This document shows positions 34,149 to 41,818 of a stretch of DNA of 64,000 bases, piece by piece. The position numbers were made by a program, and so were the translations under genes. Source of the DNA: CAYRXM01 sp964428175 (GTDB lineage: Bacteria; Chloroflexota; Anaerolineae; JAFGEY01); the NCBI GenBank assembly GCA_964428175.1, contig CAYRXM010000005.1:1-64000 (forward strand), written 5' to 3'. The notes beneath the pieces are model-generated. The model saw only the letters and a program-made list of their open reading frames with translations, was not told the origin of the DNA and did not search any database. The stretch's first letter is position 1. Every line of letters starts with the position of its first letter.

Positions 34149-34859
34149 TTATTCCGTGATGATGAAATTCCACGTATAAGACACTATGTTGCCAGACGTT
34201 TGCCTAAAACTAAAAGTAGCAGTGTGCTCGCCAATACCGAGCTCAGTCGAGTAGCAATACCAGTAACCCGGCCAAAACCAACACCCGACATTTTCGGGAG
34301 GATTGTAGGAATATTTTACCGAATTCCACTTATCCCAAAAACCATCACAGCTGTAAAAGCATTTGCACCTTGGTGGTGGCTCAAGGACGGCAAGGTATTC
34401 AGTCTTGCTCCGATCAACAAGAATTCTATCATCAATTCTTAGTTCAATACGAGCCAAAACGTCACTGTCCCAAAAAAGTAAATCTCCTGGCTCGACCAAT
34501 GTTTCTACATCGAGATCAAAGCATATGCTTGAACGTAGTCCAGTTTCTACGACCGCCGGCGGTGGTGGACCTTCAAAGATCTTACCGCTTGATACTACGG
34601 TTTTATACTGCTCGCTGGAGATAATGCTGGAAGGAGATGGACGAACCTCGCGCAGGCAAGCGGGAAGTGGCTCTGGACTGGGTAAAGGCACAACTGTAAC
34701 ACTAGGTGTAACAACAGAAAGTGTAGGTTCCAACGTAGCAGTCGATTTTACCGGCGCATCGTTTCCGCCTTCAATATCTCTATCCGGCTGACAAGACAAA
34801 GCCATATCAAGTATCAAGCAAAGCAATAATAGTTTCCTTAAAAGACTATTGTTTGTCAT
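34149..34859 (-). CDS. hypothetical lipoprotein
   Basis: 236 residues with an N-terminal signal (LLRKLLLLCLILDMALSC) and a probable lipid-modified Cys at residue 23. A Ser/Thr/Pro-rich linker follows, then a ~150-residue domain rich in Cys, Trp and Tyr (CKCFYSCDGFW, CWFWPGYWYCYS) that ends ATFSFRQTSGNIVSYTWNFIITE, which suggests a beta-sandwich stabilised by disulfides. Base composition is more AT-rich than its neighbours, which hints at recent acquisition. I do not recognise the family. Confidence 0.65.
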   Translation of the reverse strand: MTNNSLLRKLLLLCLILDMALSCQPDRDIEGGNDAPVKSTATLEPTLSVVTPSVTVVPLPSPEPLPACLREVRPSPSSIISSEQYKTVVSSGKIFEGPPPPAVVETGLRSSICFDLDVETLVEPGDLLFWDSDVLARIELRIDDRILVDRSKTEYLAVLEPPPRCKCFYSCDGFWDKWNSVKYSYNPPENVGCWFWPGYWYCYSTELGIGEHTATFSFRQTSGNIVSYTWNFIITE

Positions 34860-34920
34860 TATTCATGTTCCTCAGACCGTTATCATCAAAACGCGTTCTA
34901 GGATTTACACGTTCATTGAT

Positions 34921-36879
34921 TCACCTATTCCGCTCATTCTCTATATATACATCGGTCAGCACGGCACGTTCCTGCTGGACCGCCGCGCCGCTGATCGGCC
35001 AAAACATTTCCAACGCCGGCGTGCGCACCCCCACGCGAATATGATACATCCCCGTCGGCGTGACCGGGTTGAGGTTGATGTCGTAATCGTCACGAATCAC
35101 CTCGCCGGGCTGCCACTGCTGCGGCCGGTAATAGTTTGCCACATTGCGCCCCTGCTCCAGCTTGCCGCCCCACACCCCGCCGTTGTCATCGGTCATCTCG
35201 ACCACCGTCACCATTTCGTTCTCCAGCGGCCAATCGACCTGCCAGTACAGCGTCAGGTGAATCCAGTTGCTCGGCGGGTGCAGCCGGTCCGAATAGGGGG
35301 CCAGCCGGGTCTGGTCGAGTTGGTAGCCGACCAGACGCAGCCGCTCGCCAAAACGGATCGCGGTTGGGTAGGCCGAATCGGGCACACTGCCCAGCCGGTA
35401 GCGCAGCGCATAGGCCTTGATCGACATGCCCACCGGGTACTGCTCGGTCACAATCGGCCCGCGGTCGAAAAACCAGCGCTCGACGATGTGCTGCGGATCA
35501 GTGTTCCACTCTTGCGATTGAACCAGCCAGAGCACATTGGCCCCGCTGTACGGTGCAAGCAGTTCATCGAGGTCTTTTGCTGCCGGCGGGCGGCTGCCCA
35601 ACGGCGCGACCACATCGGCCTGGCCGGTGTAATAATACTCAAAGGGAATGTGCGCATAATGAAGATGCACAAAGACCTTATCTTCCGCCGTCGCCCGCTC
35701 GCTCACATATTGGGCCGCCGTGCGCCAATCCTCGCGCAAGGCCTGCGTGCTCCACACATAGCGCCAGCCCAGGCCGGCCATCAACGCCAGCGGGATCAGC
35801 GCGGGCAGGATCAGCCAGCCGCTCCAGCGTCCCAGCCGGGCGATGCCCGCTGCCAGGGCCAGCCAAAAGGCAGCCAGCAAAACAACCAGGTATTTCGGGT
35901 TGAACACCGGCCGTTTGGCGGTGATCCAGAAAAAGGCGAGCAGCGGGACGAGCAGCCAGGCGAACAGCAAGGCCCGTCCCCGGCGCGGTTCTTTCTCCTG
36001 CCAGCGCAGACCGCCTGGCCACAAACCAACCCCGATCAGCGCCGCCGACAAGGCCATTGGCAGGGCCAGCCAACCCGATTTTTGGGGCAGAAAACGGGCT
36101 GTAAAGGCCAGCATCAACTCGTAAAGCTGATCCTTGAAGGCGAGCAGCGGGTAAACGTTGACCTCCGGCGCGATCTGCCCGGCCTTCCAGGCGTTGACAG
36201 CAAAGGGCAAATAGGCCGCGCCTACCAATGCCACCGCCACCCCGCCGACGATCCACAATTCGCGCTGCCGTGCGCCACGGATCACAATGTACATCCCGGC
36301 GACCGGCAGCAGCAGAAAGGCAAAGAGGTGAAAATAGCAAGACGCCAGCGCCAGCAGGGCATAACCAATCCACCAGCCCCAGGCCAGGCGATCTTGCACG
36401 TCGAGCGCGCGGAGGAGGCAGTACAGGCTGGCCAGGCCCAACGCGGCGACGGGCATGTACATACGCACTTCTTGCGAAAGCCAGATCAACAGCGGGTTGG
36501 CGGCGACCAGCCCGGCAGCGATCAGCCCAGTGCCGGAATCGAACAAGCGCTGCCCGGTCAGGTAAACCAGGCCTACAAAGGCAATGCCGAACAGCGCCGG
36601 CAGCAGACGCAGCGCAACCTGGCCACTGCCAAACACCCCCATCCACGCCTTGAGCAGCAGATAAAATCCGGGCGGGTGCGGGTCCCAACCCAGGTTGAGC
36701 GTGTTGCGGATCAATTCCAGGGTGGGCTGCCGGGCCAGCCACACGCTGACCGACTCGTCAAGGTCAAGGCTGTGAAAGGTGAGGTTGCTCAGGCGCAGCG
36801 CGGCCGCGACGACCAGGATAGCGGCCGCGGCAACGGCGGCCCACTGCCGGGGGAGATCGAATTTGTTGTCTCGTTCCAT
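34921..36879 (-). CDS. GT39/ArnT-like membrane glycosyltransferase
   Basis: About 652 residues with 10-12 transmembrane helices and a C-terminal extracytoplasmic domain. The first loop holds LDLDESVSVWLARQP and GWDPHPPGFYLLLKAW, the acidic catalytic motif and the conserved HPP of lipid-phosphate-sugar-dependent GT-C transferases. The C-terminal ~200 residues are beta-rich (LRLVGYQLDQTRLAP, HLTLYWQVDWPLEN). It probably moves sugar from a polyprenyl-phosphate donor to an envelope target. ATG at 36879 is chosen because the upstream 22 codons lack membrane features and a ribosome binding site. Confidence 0.8.
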   Translation of the reverse strand: MERDNKFDLPRQWAAVAAAAILVVAAALRLSNLTFHSLDLDESVSVWLARQPTLELIRNTLNLGWDPHPPGFYLLLKAWMGVFGSGQVALRLLPALFGIAFVGLVYLTGQRLFDSGTGLIAAGLVAANPLLIWLSQEVRMYMPVAALGLASLYCLLRALDVQDRLAWGWWIGYALLALASCYFHLFAFLLLPVAGMYIVIRGARQRELWIVGGVAVALVGAAYLPFAVNAWKAGQIAPEVNVYPLLAFKDQLYELMLAFTARFLPQKSGWLALPMALSAALIGVGLWPGGLRWQEKEPRRGRALLFAWLLVPLLAFFWITAKRPVFNPKYLVVLLAAFWLALAAGIARLGRWSGWLILPALIPLALMAGLGWRYVWSTQALREDWRTAAQYVSERATAEDKVFVHLHYAHIPFEYYYTGQADVVAPLGSRPPAAKDLDELLAPYSGANVLWLVQSQEWNTDPQHIVERWFFDRGPIVTEQYPVGMSIKAYALRYRLGSVPDSAYPTAIRFGERLRLVGYQLDQTRLAPYSDRLHPPSNWIHLTLYWQVDWPLENEMVTVVEMTDDNGGVWGGKLEQGRNVANYYRPQQWQPGEVIRDDYDINLNPVTPTGMYHIRVGVRTPALEMFWPISGAAVQQERAVLTDVYIENERNR

Positions 36880-36961
36880 ACCATGTGCCCTATAAAAACT
36901 GTGCCACGCGCAGCACAATTGCCGGTGCGTGGCACAAAAAAACATCCATTTGATTCCAAAA

Positions 36962-38758
36962 TTACAATTTTATTCCCGTCACCTCGTAAACCTGCTCGTA
37001 GGCAGTGCGCCCCTTGACCTGGATCGGTTCCAGTTTGTTGGCGCTGACCAGGTTTTTCACCCACTCGAACGTGTTTTCGCCGAGCAAAATCACTCCCTTG
37101 CCGGCGTTTTCTTGCAGCCGCTTGGAGAGGTTGACCGCATCGCCGATGAGGGTATAGTCCATCTGTTCTTCACCGCCGACGTTGCCGGCTACGGCTTCGC
37201 CGGTATTGATGCCGATGCCGAACGAAAGGCGGTCTTCGGCGGGCATGTTGTTGTGATCGCGGCGAATGGCTAGCTGAATCTCCCACGCCGCCTTGACCGC
37301 CTTCCAGGCATGATCTTTGACCGGGTGCAGCGGCGTGCCAAAGTGTGCCATCACGCAGTCGCCTTCATACTTGTCGACAATGCCGTCATTTTCGCGGATG
37401 ATCCGCGCGGCCAGGTTGTAATAGTGGTTGATCATATCGACCACTTGCTCGGGTGCGTGGCTTTCGCTGTAGGTGGTAAACCCGCGAATGTCGCCGAACA
37501 GGATGCTCACCGTCTCGCGCGTGCCGCCCAGCCGCAGTTCCTGAATGTCGGCCAACTGGTCGACCAGTTCGGTGGGCAGGTAGCGCGTCACCATGGCCCG
37601 TTCTTTTTCGAAACGTTTGCGTTCAGTGATGTCATTGACCACGATCGCCACGCCCTGCGTCTCTTCGTTGGCGTCTTTGAGTGGGGAGAGGTTGACGCTG
37701 AGGTTGATGCGCCCCCGTCCGGGCACTTCGGGATCGGTTTCCAGGTCTTGGACGACCTGATTTTTTTCCTTGACCCGCTTGACAATGGCCGGAAGCGTCG
37801 ACTTGAGCGGTTTCAGGACTTCTGTATAGGCCGCGCCAACACAGGTGTCGGTTCGCGCGCCGAGAATGCTCCCGGCGGCGCGGTTAAAGAGGGTGATCTT
37901 GTCGGCCGTATCGGTGGTGATCACGCCGCTGGTGATGGAGCGCAAGATGTCGTCCATCAATTTTTTCTGGTTGGCGACGCTGGCAAACAGCCGCGCATTG
38001 TCGATGGCAACGGCGGCCTGGTTGGCAAAGGCGGTCAGCACGCCCAGCTCTCGCTCGCCAAACAGCCCAGCGCGGATGCGGTTGTCGGCATAGACGACGC
38101 CGATGGTGCTTCCCTTGACCTGGAGCGGCACGCATAAAATGGAGCGCAGGCTGTAGCCGATCACGCTTTCCTGTGCCTGGAAACGCGGGTCAGACTGGGC
38201 ATTGGTGGTGACAACCGGCTCGCCCGTTTCGGCGACGGTGGTGACGATGGTGCGGCTGACCTGAAAGGTCTGCTTGTTCATCGTCTCCTGGTCCATGTTG
38301 CGGGCCACTTTGAACTCCAGTTCGCCAGTTTCGTTGTTGCGCAGCATCAGGTAGCCGCGTTCTGCGCCGGTGATCTGGATGATCTTGTCCATAACCCGGT
38401 TGAGCACCTCGTCCGGGTCGAGCGTCGAGTTGATCACCGCGCCTACTTCGGACAGCGCGCGAAGCTGGTTGTGTTCCTTGTGCATCGCGTCGAGGTCGGT
38501 GCGCAGCCGGTTCAGCTCATTGTCGAATATCGGCAACTGGCTGGCGATCTGCTGGGCGGCATTGGTGACATAGTTGCTGGCATTGACGGCGTTTTGGACA
38601 ACCTGCTGGGCCTGTGGAGCGTTGCCAAAAGCCACCTGTAACTGGCGCAACGCGCGCCGCTGCATCTCGACCGCGCGCGAGAATTCATTCATACGTGCCC
38701 TGAGTGTCGCAATCTCGGCACTGAGACTGTCCACCTTGATGGTCATTGTGTCACTCAT
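36962..38758 (-). CDS. class III adenylate/guanylate cyclase with GAF and PAS domains
   Basis: Cytoplasmic signalling enzyme. Order: an N-terminal coiled coil (residues ~8-95), a GAF domain (LSEVGAVINSTLDPDEVL... to ~265), a PAS domain (~275-395, ending GVAIVVNDITERKRFEKE) and a catalytic class III cyclase domain (~405-590). The metal Asp residues are in ILFGDIRGFTT and KYEGDCVMAHFG, the base-binding Lys is in DKYEGD, and DYTLIGDAVNLSKRL supplies the Asn/Arg pair. The Lys/Asp pattern favours ATP. The ATG follows GGGAGG. The following kinase gene on the same strand may share the transcript. Confidence 0.9.
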   Translation of the reverse strand: MSDTMTIKVDSLSAEIATLRARMNEFSRAVEMQRRALRQLQVAFGNAPQAQQVVQNAVNASNYVTNAAQQIASQLPIFDNELNRLRTDLDAMHKEHNQLRALSEVGAVINSTLDPDEVLNRVMDKIIQITGAERGYLMLRNNETGELEFKVARNMDQETMNKQTFQVSRTIVTTVAETGEPVVTTNAQSDPRFQAQESVIGYSLRSILCVPLQVKGSTIGVVYADNRIRAGLFGERELGVLTAFANQAAVAIDNARLFASVANQKKLMDDILRSITSGVITTDTADKITLFNRAAGSILGARTDTCVGAAYTEVLKPLKSTLPAIVKRVKEKNQVVQDLETDPEVPGRGRINLSVNLSPLKDANEETQGVAIVVNDITERKRFEKERAMVTRYLPTELVDQLADIQELRLGGTRETVSILFGDIRGFTTYSESHAPEQVVDMINHYYNLAARIIRENDGIVDKYEGDCVMAHFGTPLHPVKDHAWKAVKAAWEIQLAIRRDHNNMPAEDRLSFGIGINTGEAVAGNVGGEEQMDYTLIGDAVNLSKRLQENAGKGVILLGENTFEWVKNLVSANKLEPIQVKGRTAYEQVYEVTGIKL

Positions 38759-38848
38759 TTTGCCTCCCTCTGCGCAGCACCTGTACAGAGAACGAGCGGC
38801 GGCCCAGACGATTTTCGATCATCCGGGTGTATGTTTTGGGGCCGCGAT

Positions 38849-40255
38849 TCATTTGCCCGGCAGCCTGGCGGCCAGTTTGCCCCAAAACGACTTGGCCCAT
38901 CGCGCACGGCGTCGAACCAGGGGATACAAGCGTGCAATATCCTGATAACCAGAATCGATCTCGTATACCTGAGAAAAACAGAGTTCTGCATCTGTCCAGT
39001 TTTCGTTGTTATAGTGCTCCAGGCCTTGAGCGTACAGCGCAATCAGTCGCTCGCGCGTCTGCTTTTCGGCCAGCGAAATCCCAGATTGGGTCAGCAGGCT
39101 GGCGGCGTCCTGGTAATCGGGTTCGACGGTTACGATCTCGCTCAATTCGTCGATTGCCTCTTGCCAGCGTTGATCGTGCAAGGCCGACTGGGCTGCGGTG
39201 TACAGCGCGGCGAGTCGTGCCTGAAGCCCGGCGCGGGCCAGGCGCTTGGGCACGTCTTCATAATTGGGATCGACCTTGATGATGCGGTTGAATAGGTTGA
39301 CTGCACGCGACCACTCTTGGGCGCGCTCGGCGTCGACGGCGCGTTGGTACAGGCTGTTGAGCAAGACCCGGTGGGCCTGGTCAAACGTAGATTCGACCGG
39401 CGTCGCCGCCACGGGCTTGCCAGGCTGCTGGCCAGATACCCGCCCACGCAGCGCCGCTTCGATGGCGGCCAAAAGTTCGCCGGGTGTCTGGTGCCGATCG
39501 ACGGGGTCTTTGGCCAACATCTTGCGCAGTAAAACCTCGACAAAAGGCGGCACATCGATATTTTGCAGGCTCAGATTGGGCGGTTCGTTGGCGATGTGCT
39601 GGCTGATGATCGACCACGGGCTTGATGAATCAAACGGCAGTTTGCCGCACAGCATCTCGTACAGCGCGATGCCCAGCGAATAGATGTCCGAGCGGATGTC
39701 TACCGCCTCGCCCATCGCCTGTTCAGGCGAAATGTAATAGGGCGAACCGACAAACCCGGATTGGGTCAGCGACGGCATTGCGCGGGCGCGGGCGATGCCA
39801 AAATCGAGCACTTTGACCTTGCCGTCCGTGGCAATCATGATGTTTTGCGGCTTGATGTCGCGGTGGACGACGCCGTGCATATTGGCCGCATCCAACGCGA
39901 GTGTCACCTGGGCAGCAACCTCGAGCGCCTGCTGCCAGGAGAGTTTGCCGCGTTCGCGCAAGATGACCGCCAGGTCTTTGCCGGGGATGTGCTCCATAAC
40001 CAGGTAATGCACATCTCGATCCGAGCCGTAATTCAATATCCTGACCACGTGCTCGCTGGCAATTTGGGTCGCCAGCTTGGCCTCGCGGGTAAAACGTTGT
40101 ACATAGGCGATATCCTGGCTGTAATGTGGGTACAGAACCTTGACCGCAACCTGAAGTTTGTCGGTCATATCTTCGGCCAGGTACACCCATGCCATGCCCC
40201 CCGTGCCGATCTCGCGCAAAATCTTGTAACGGTTTCCCAGAACCTCGCCTATCAC
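38849..40255 (-). CDS. PknB-type Ser/Thr protein kinase with TPR-like C-terminus
   Basis: Hanks-type kinase. The glycine loop IGTGGMAWVYLAED, the Lys in VAVKVL, the catalytic HRDIKPQN, DFG and the activation loop with SPYYISPEQAMGE are all intact, so it should be active. Residues ~290-450 form a helical region with two or three TPR-like repeats (AQEWSRAVNLFNRIIKVDPNYEDV). There is no transmembrane segment or PASTA domain, so it is a soluble kinase. It lies upstream of the cyclase gene on the same strand (90 bp), and the two may form a signalling pair. Confidence 0.92.
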   Translation of the reverse strand: MIGEVLGNRYKILREIGTGGMAWVYLAEDMTDKLQVAVKVLYPHYSQDIAYVQRFTREAKLATQIASEHVVRILNYGSDRDVHYLVMEHIPGKDLAVILRERGKLSWQQALEVAAQVTLALDAANMHGVVHRDIKPQNIMIATDGKVKVLDFGIARARAMPSLTQSGFVGSPYYISPEQAMGEAVDIRSDIYSLGIALYEMLCGKLPFDSSSPWSIISQHIANEPPNLSLQNIDVPPFVEVLLRKMLAKDPVDRHQTPGELLAAIEAALRGRVSGQQPGKPVAATPVESTFDQAHRVLLNSLYQRAVDAERAQEWSRAVNLFNRIIKVDPNYEDVPKRLARAGLQARLAALYTAAQSALHDQRWQEAIDELSEIVTVEPDYQDAASLLTQSGISLAEKQTRERLIALYAQGLEHYNNENWTDAELCFSQVYEIDSGYQDIARLYPLVRRRARWAKSFWGKLAARLPGK

Positions 40256-40382
40256 CCACGATCTCCAAACGGCTGTCTATTCAATGTCGTCTGCCAGACC
40301 AGCCCCATTTGGCATCCATTATACTGTATTTTGCCTGCCTGAGCAACACGACAAGTCCCGGAAGCCAAGTTTTTGGGGCATG

Positions 40383-40991
40383 TTAATCGATGATCACCTG
40401 CACGTCGGTAAAGCCCATCGAATAGAACCAGTTGGAGAAAAAGAGCTGCCCGTATTCGCCGGCCCGTTCGAGCACGTTGCTCTCCAACGCGGCCTGGCGC
40501 ATCTTTTCCTCGGCTTCGAGGCGAGCATCTCCTTCCAGGTTGAGGTCGCGGTCGATCAACCAGGATTTGTTATAATAAACCACATGCGTGCGTTCGTTGT
40601 CGAGGCGCACATAGAGGATTTTAGGGGCCGGCAGGTGAAGCTGGACGCGCGTGCCATCGACCCACAGATCGTCGGGGCCGAGCTGAGACAGGTCGAACCC
40701 GGCAGCGGCCTCGCCGTAGGCAATGAGCACGATTTCTTCCTTGACGCCGAATTCCTTGCGAATGTCGGCGGGAACACGCGTGCTGGTGATGTCGGTGCTC
40801 ATGGCGTACTTGACCGTGGCCAGTTCGGCTTGTTGGCGAATCTGCTCAATGTTGACGACAATGGTTCGCGTCGGCGTGGGCGCGGCCGTGGCCGGCCAGG
40901 GGATCATTGATCCAATCAGACACGCCGCCGCGCTGACGATCAGCATGATCACCAGGACAACAATTCCCCAGATCAACAAATCTCTTCGCAT
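40383..40991 (-). CDS. DUF4230 membrane protein, paralogue 1
   Basis: A 202-residue protein with one N-terminal membrane segment (LIWGIVVLVIMLIVSAAACLIG) and a DUF4230 domain: ATVKYAMSTDIT, VLIAYGEAAAGFDLSQLG, VQLHLPAPKIL and the C-terminal helix FSNWFYSMGFTDVQVIID. ATG at 40991 is chosen for AAAGGAGT. It follows a paralogue by 16 bp, so the two are probably co-expressed and may form a complex. The molecular role of DUF4230 is unknown. Confidence 0.75.
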   Translation of the reverse strand: MRRDLLIWGIVVLVIMLIVSAAACLIGSMIPWPATAAPTPTRTIVVNIEQIRQQAELATVKYAMSTDITSTRVPADIRKEFGVKEEIVLIAYGEAAAGFDLSQLGPDDLWVDGTRVQLHLPAPKILYVRLDNERTHVVYYNKSWLIDRDLNLEGDARLEAEEKMRQAALESNVLERAGEYGQLFFSNWFYSMGFTDVQVIID

Positions 40992-41007
40992 CGTTACTCC
41001 TTTGGCG

Positions 41008-41772
41008 CTATTGTTCACGCACCGTGATCACCACCTCGGTAAAGCCCAGGGCGCGCAAAAAGGCATCGATCTGCATCCGCGCATTGGCCTCGGCCTGTTT
41101 CAGAATATCGCCTTCGAGCGCGCGGTCGAGCATCGCCTGCTCGGCGATCTGGCGCGCTTCGCCTTCGATCTTTTGATCCGGCCGGCGAAACAGCCCCGTG
41201 GTGCGCTCATAGACATAGGTGCGGTTGTTGTCGAGTTTGCTGTACAGCACCTGCGCCGGCGGCAAGACAATCGACACATAATCGCCATACACAATGATGT
41301 CTTCCTGGGTGATAGCGGTCATGTCGATCCCGGCGACGATTTCTCCTTCGGCGACCAGCAGCAGCGTATCGGTGCCGAAAAGTTCTTCCCACAGGTTGAC
41401 CGGCTCGCGCTTGAGGTCGATCACGGTTGACATCATGTACTTGGCCGTTTCCAGCCGACCCAGCGCACGCACCTCGGTGATGATCACGCGCGGCGTCGGC
41501 GTGGGCGTTGGGGTAAAGGTAGGCGTATGGGTAGGCGTGGGCGTATGCGTCGGCGTGCCGGTGGGCGGCGGGGTCAGCGTCCGGGTGGGCGCCGCCGTCG
41601 GCGTCGACGTGCGAATGTCGGGAAAAGGCAGCGTCGCCGCCGGCGTCGATGGCTGGCGTGCGTTGGCGACCCGCTTGCCGATGTTGAAAGAAAGGCTGGC
41701 AACAATGACGATCAAAACCAGCAGGCCGGCCAGCAATGCAATCAAGGGCCATTGTTTGAGATAGGATTTCAT
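41008..41772 (-). CDS. DUF4230 membrane protein, paralogue 2, with Pro/Thr linker
   Basis: 254 residues: a membrane segment (LIALLAGLLVLIVIVASLSF), a ~50-residue PTxTPT linker, then the same DUF4230 core as its neighbour (ETAKYMMSTVIDL, LLVAEGEIVAGIDMTAI, VSIVLPPAQVLYSKL, and FLRALGFTEVVITV). The long linker would lift the domain away from the membrane. It is probably the first gene of the pair. Confidence 0.75.
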   Translation of the reverse strand: MKSYLKQWPLIALLAGLLVLIVIVASLSFNIGKRVANARQPSTPAATLPFPDIRTSTPTAAPTRTLTPPPTGTPTHTPTPTHTPTFTPTPTPTPRVIITEVRALGRLETAKYMMSTVIDLKREPVNLWEELFGTDTLLLVAEGEIVAGIDMTAITQEDIIVYGDYVSIVLPPAQVLYSKLDNNRTYVYERTTGLFRRPDQKIEGEARQIAEQAMLDRALEGDILKQAEANARMQIDAFLRALGFTEVVITVREQ

Positions 41773-41818
41773 TGGTCAATGCTCCTCATGCCAGATCAAC
41801 CCGGCACGGCTATGGCGG

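Noticed and set aside
34849..37017. 722-codon plus-strand frame opposite the GT39-like gene
   Set aside because: Rich in Arg, Gln, His and Pro with no domain; the minus strand encodes a convincing GT-C transferase.
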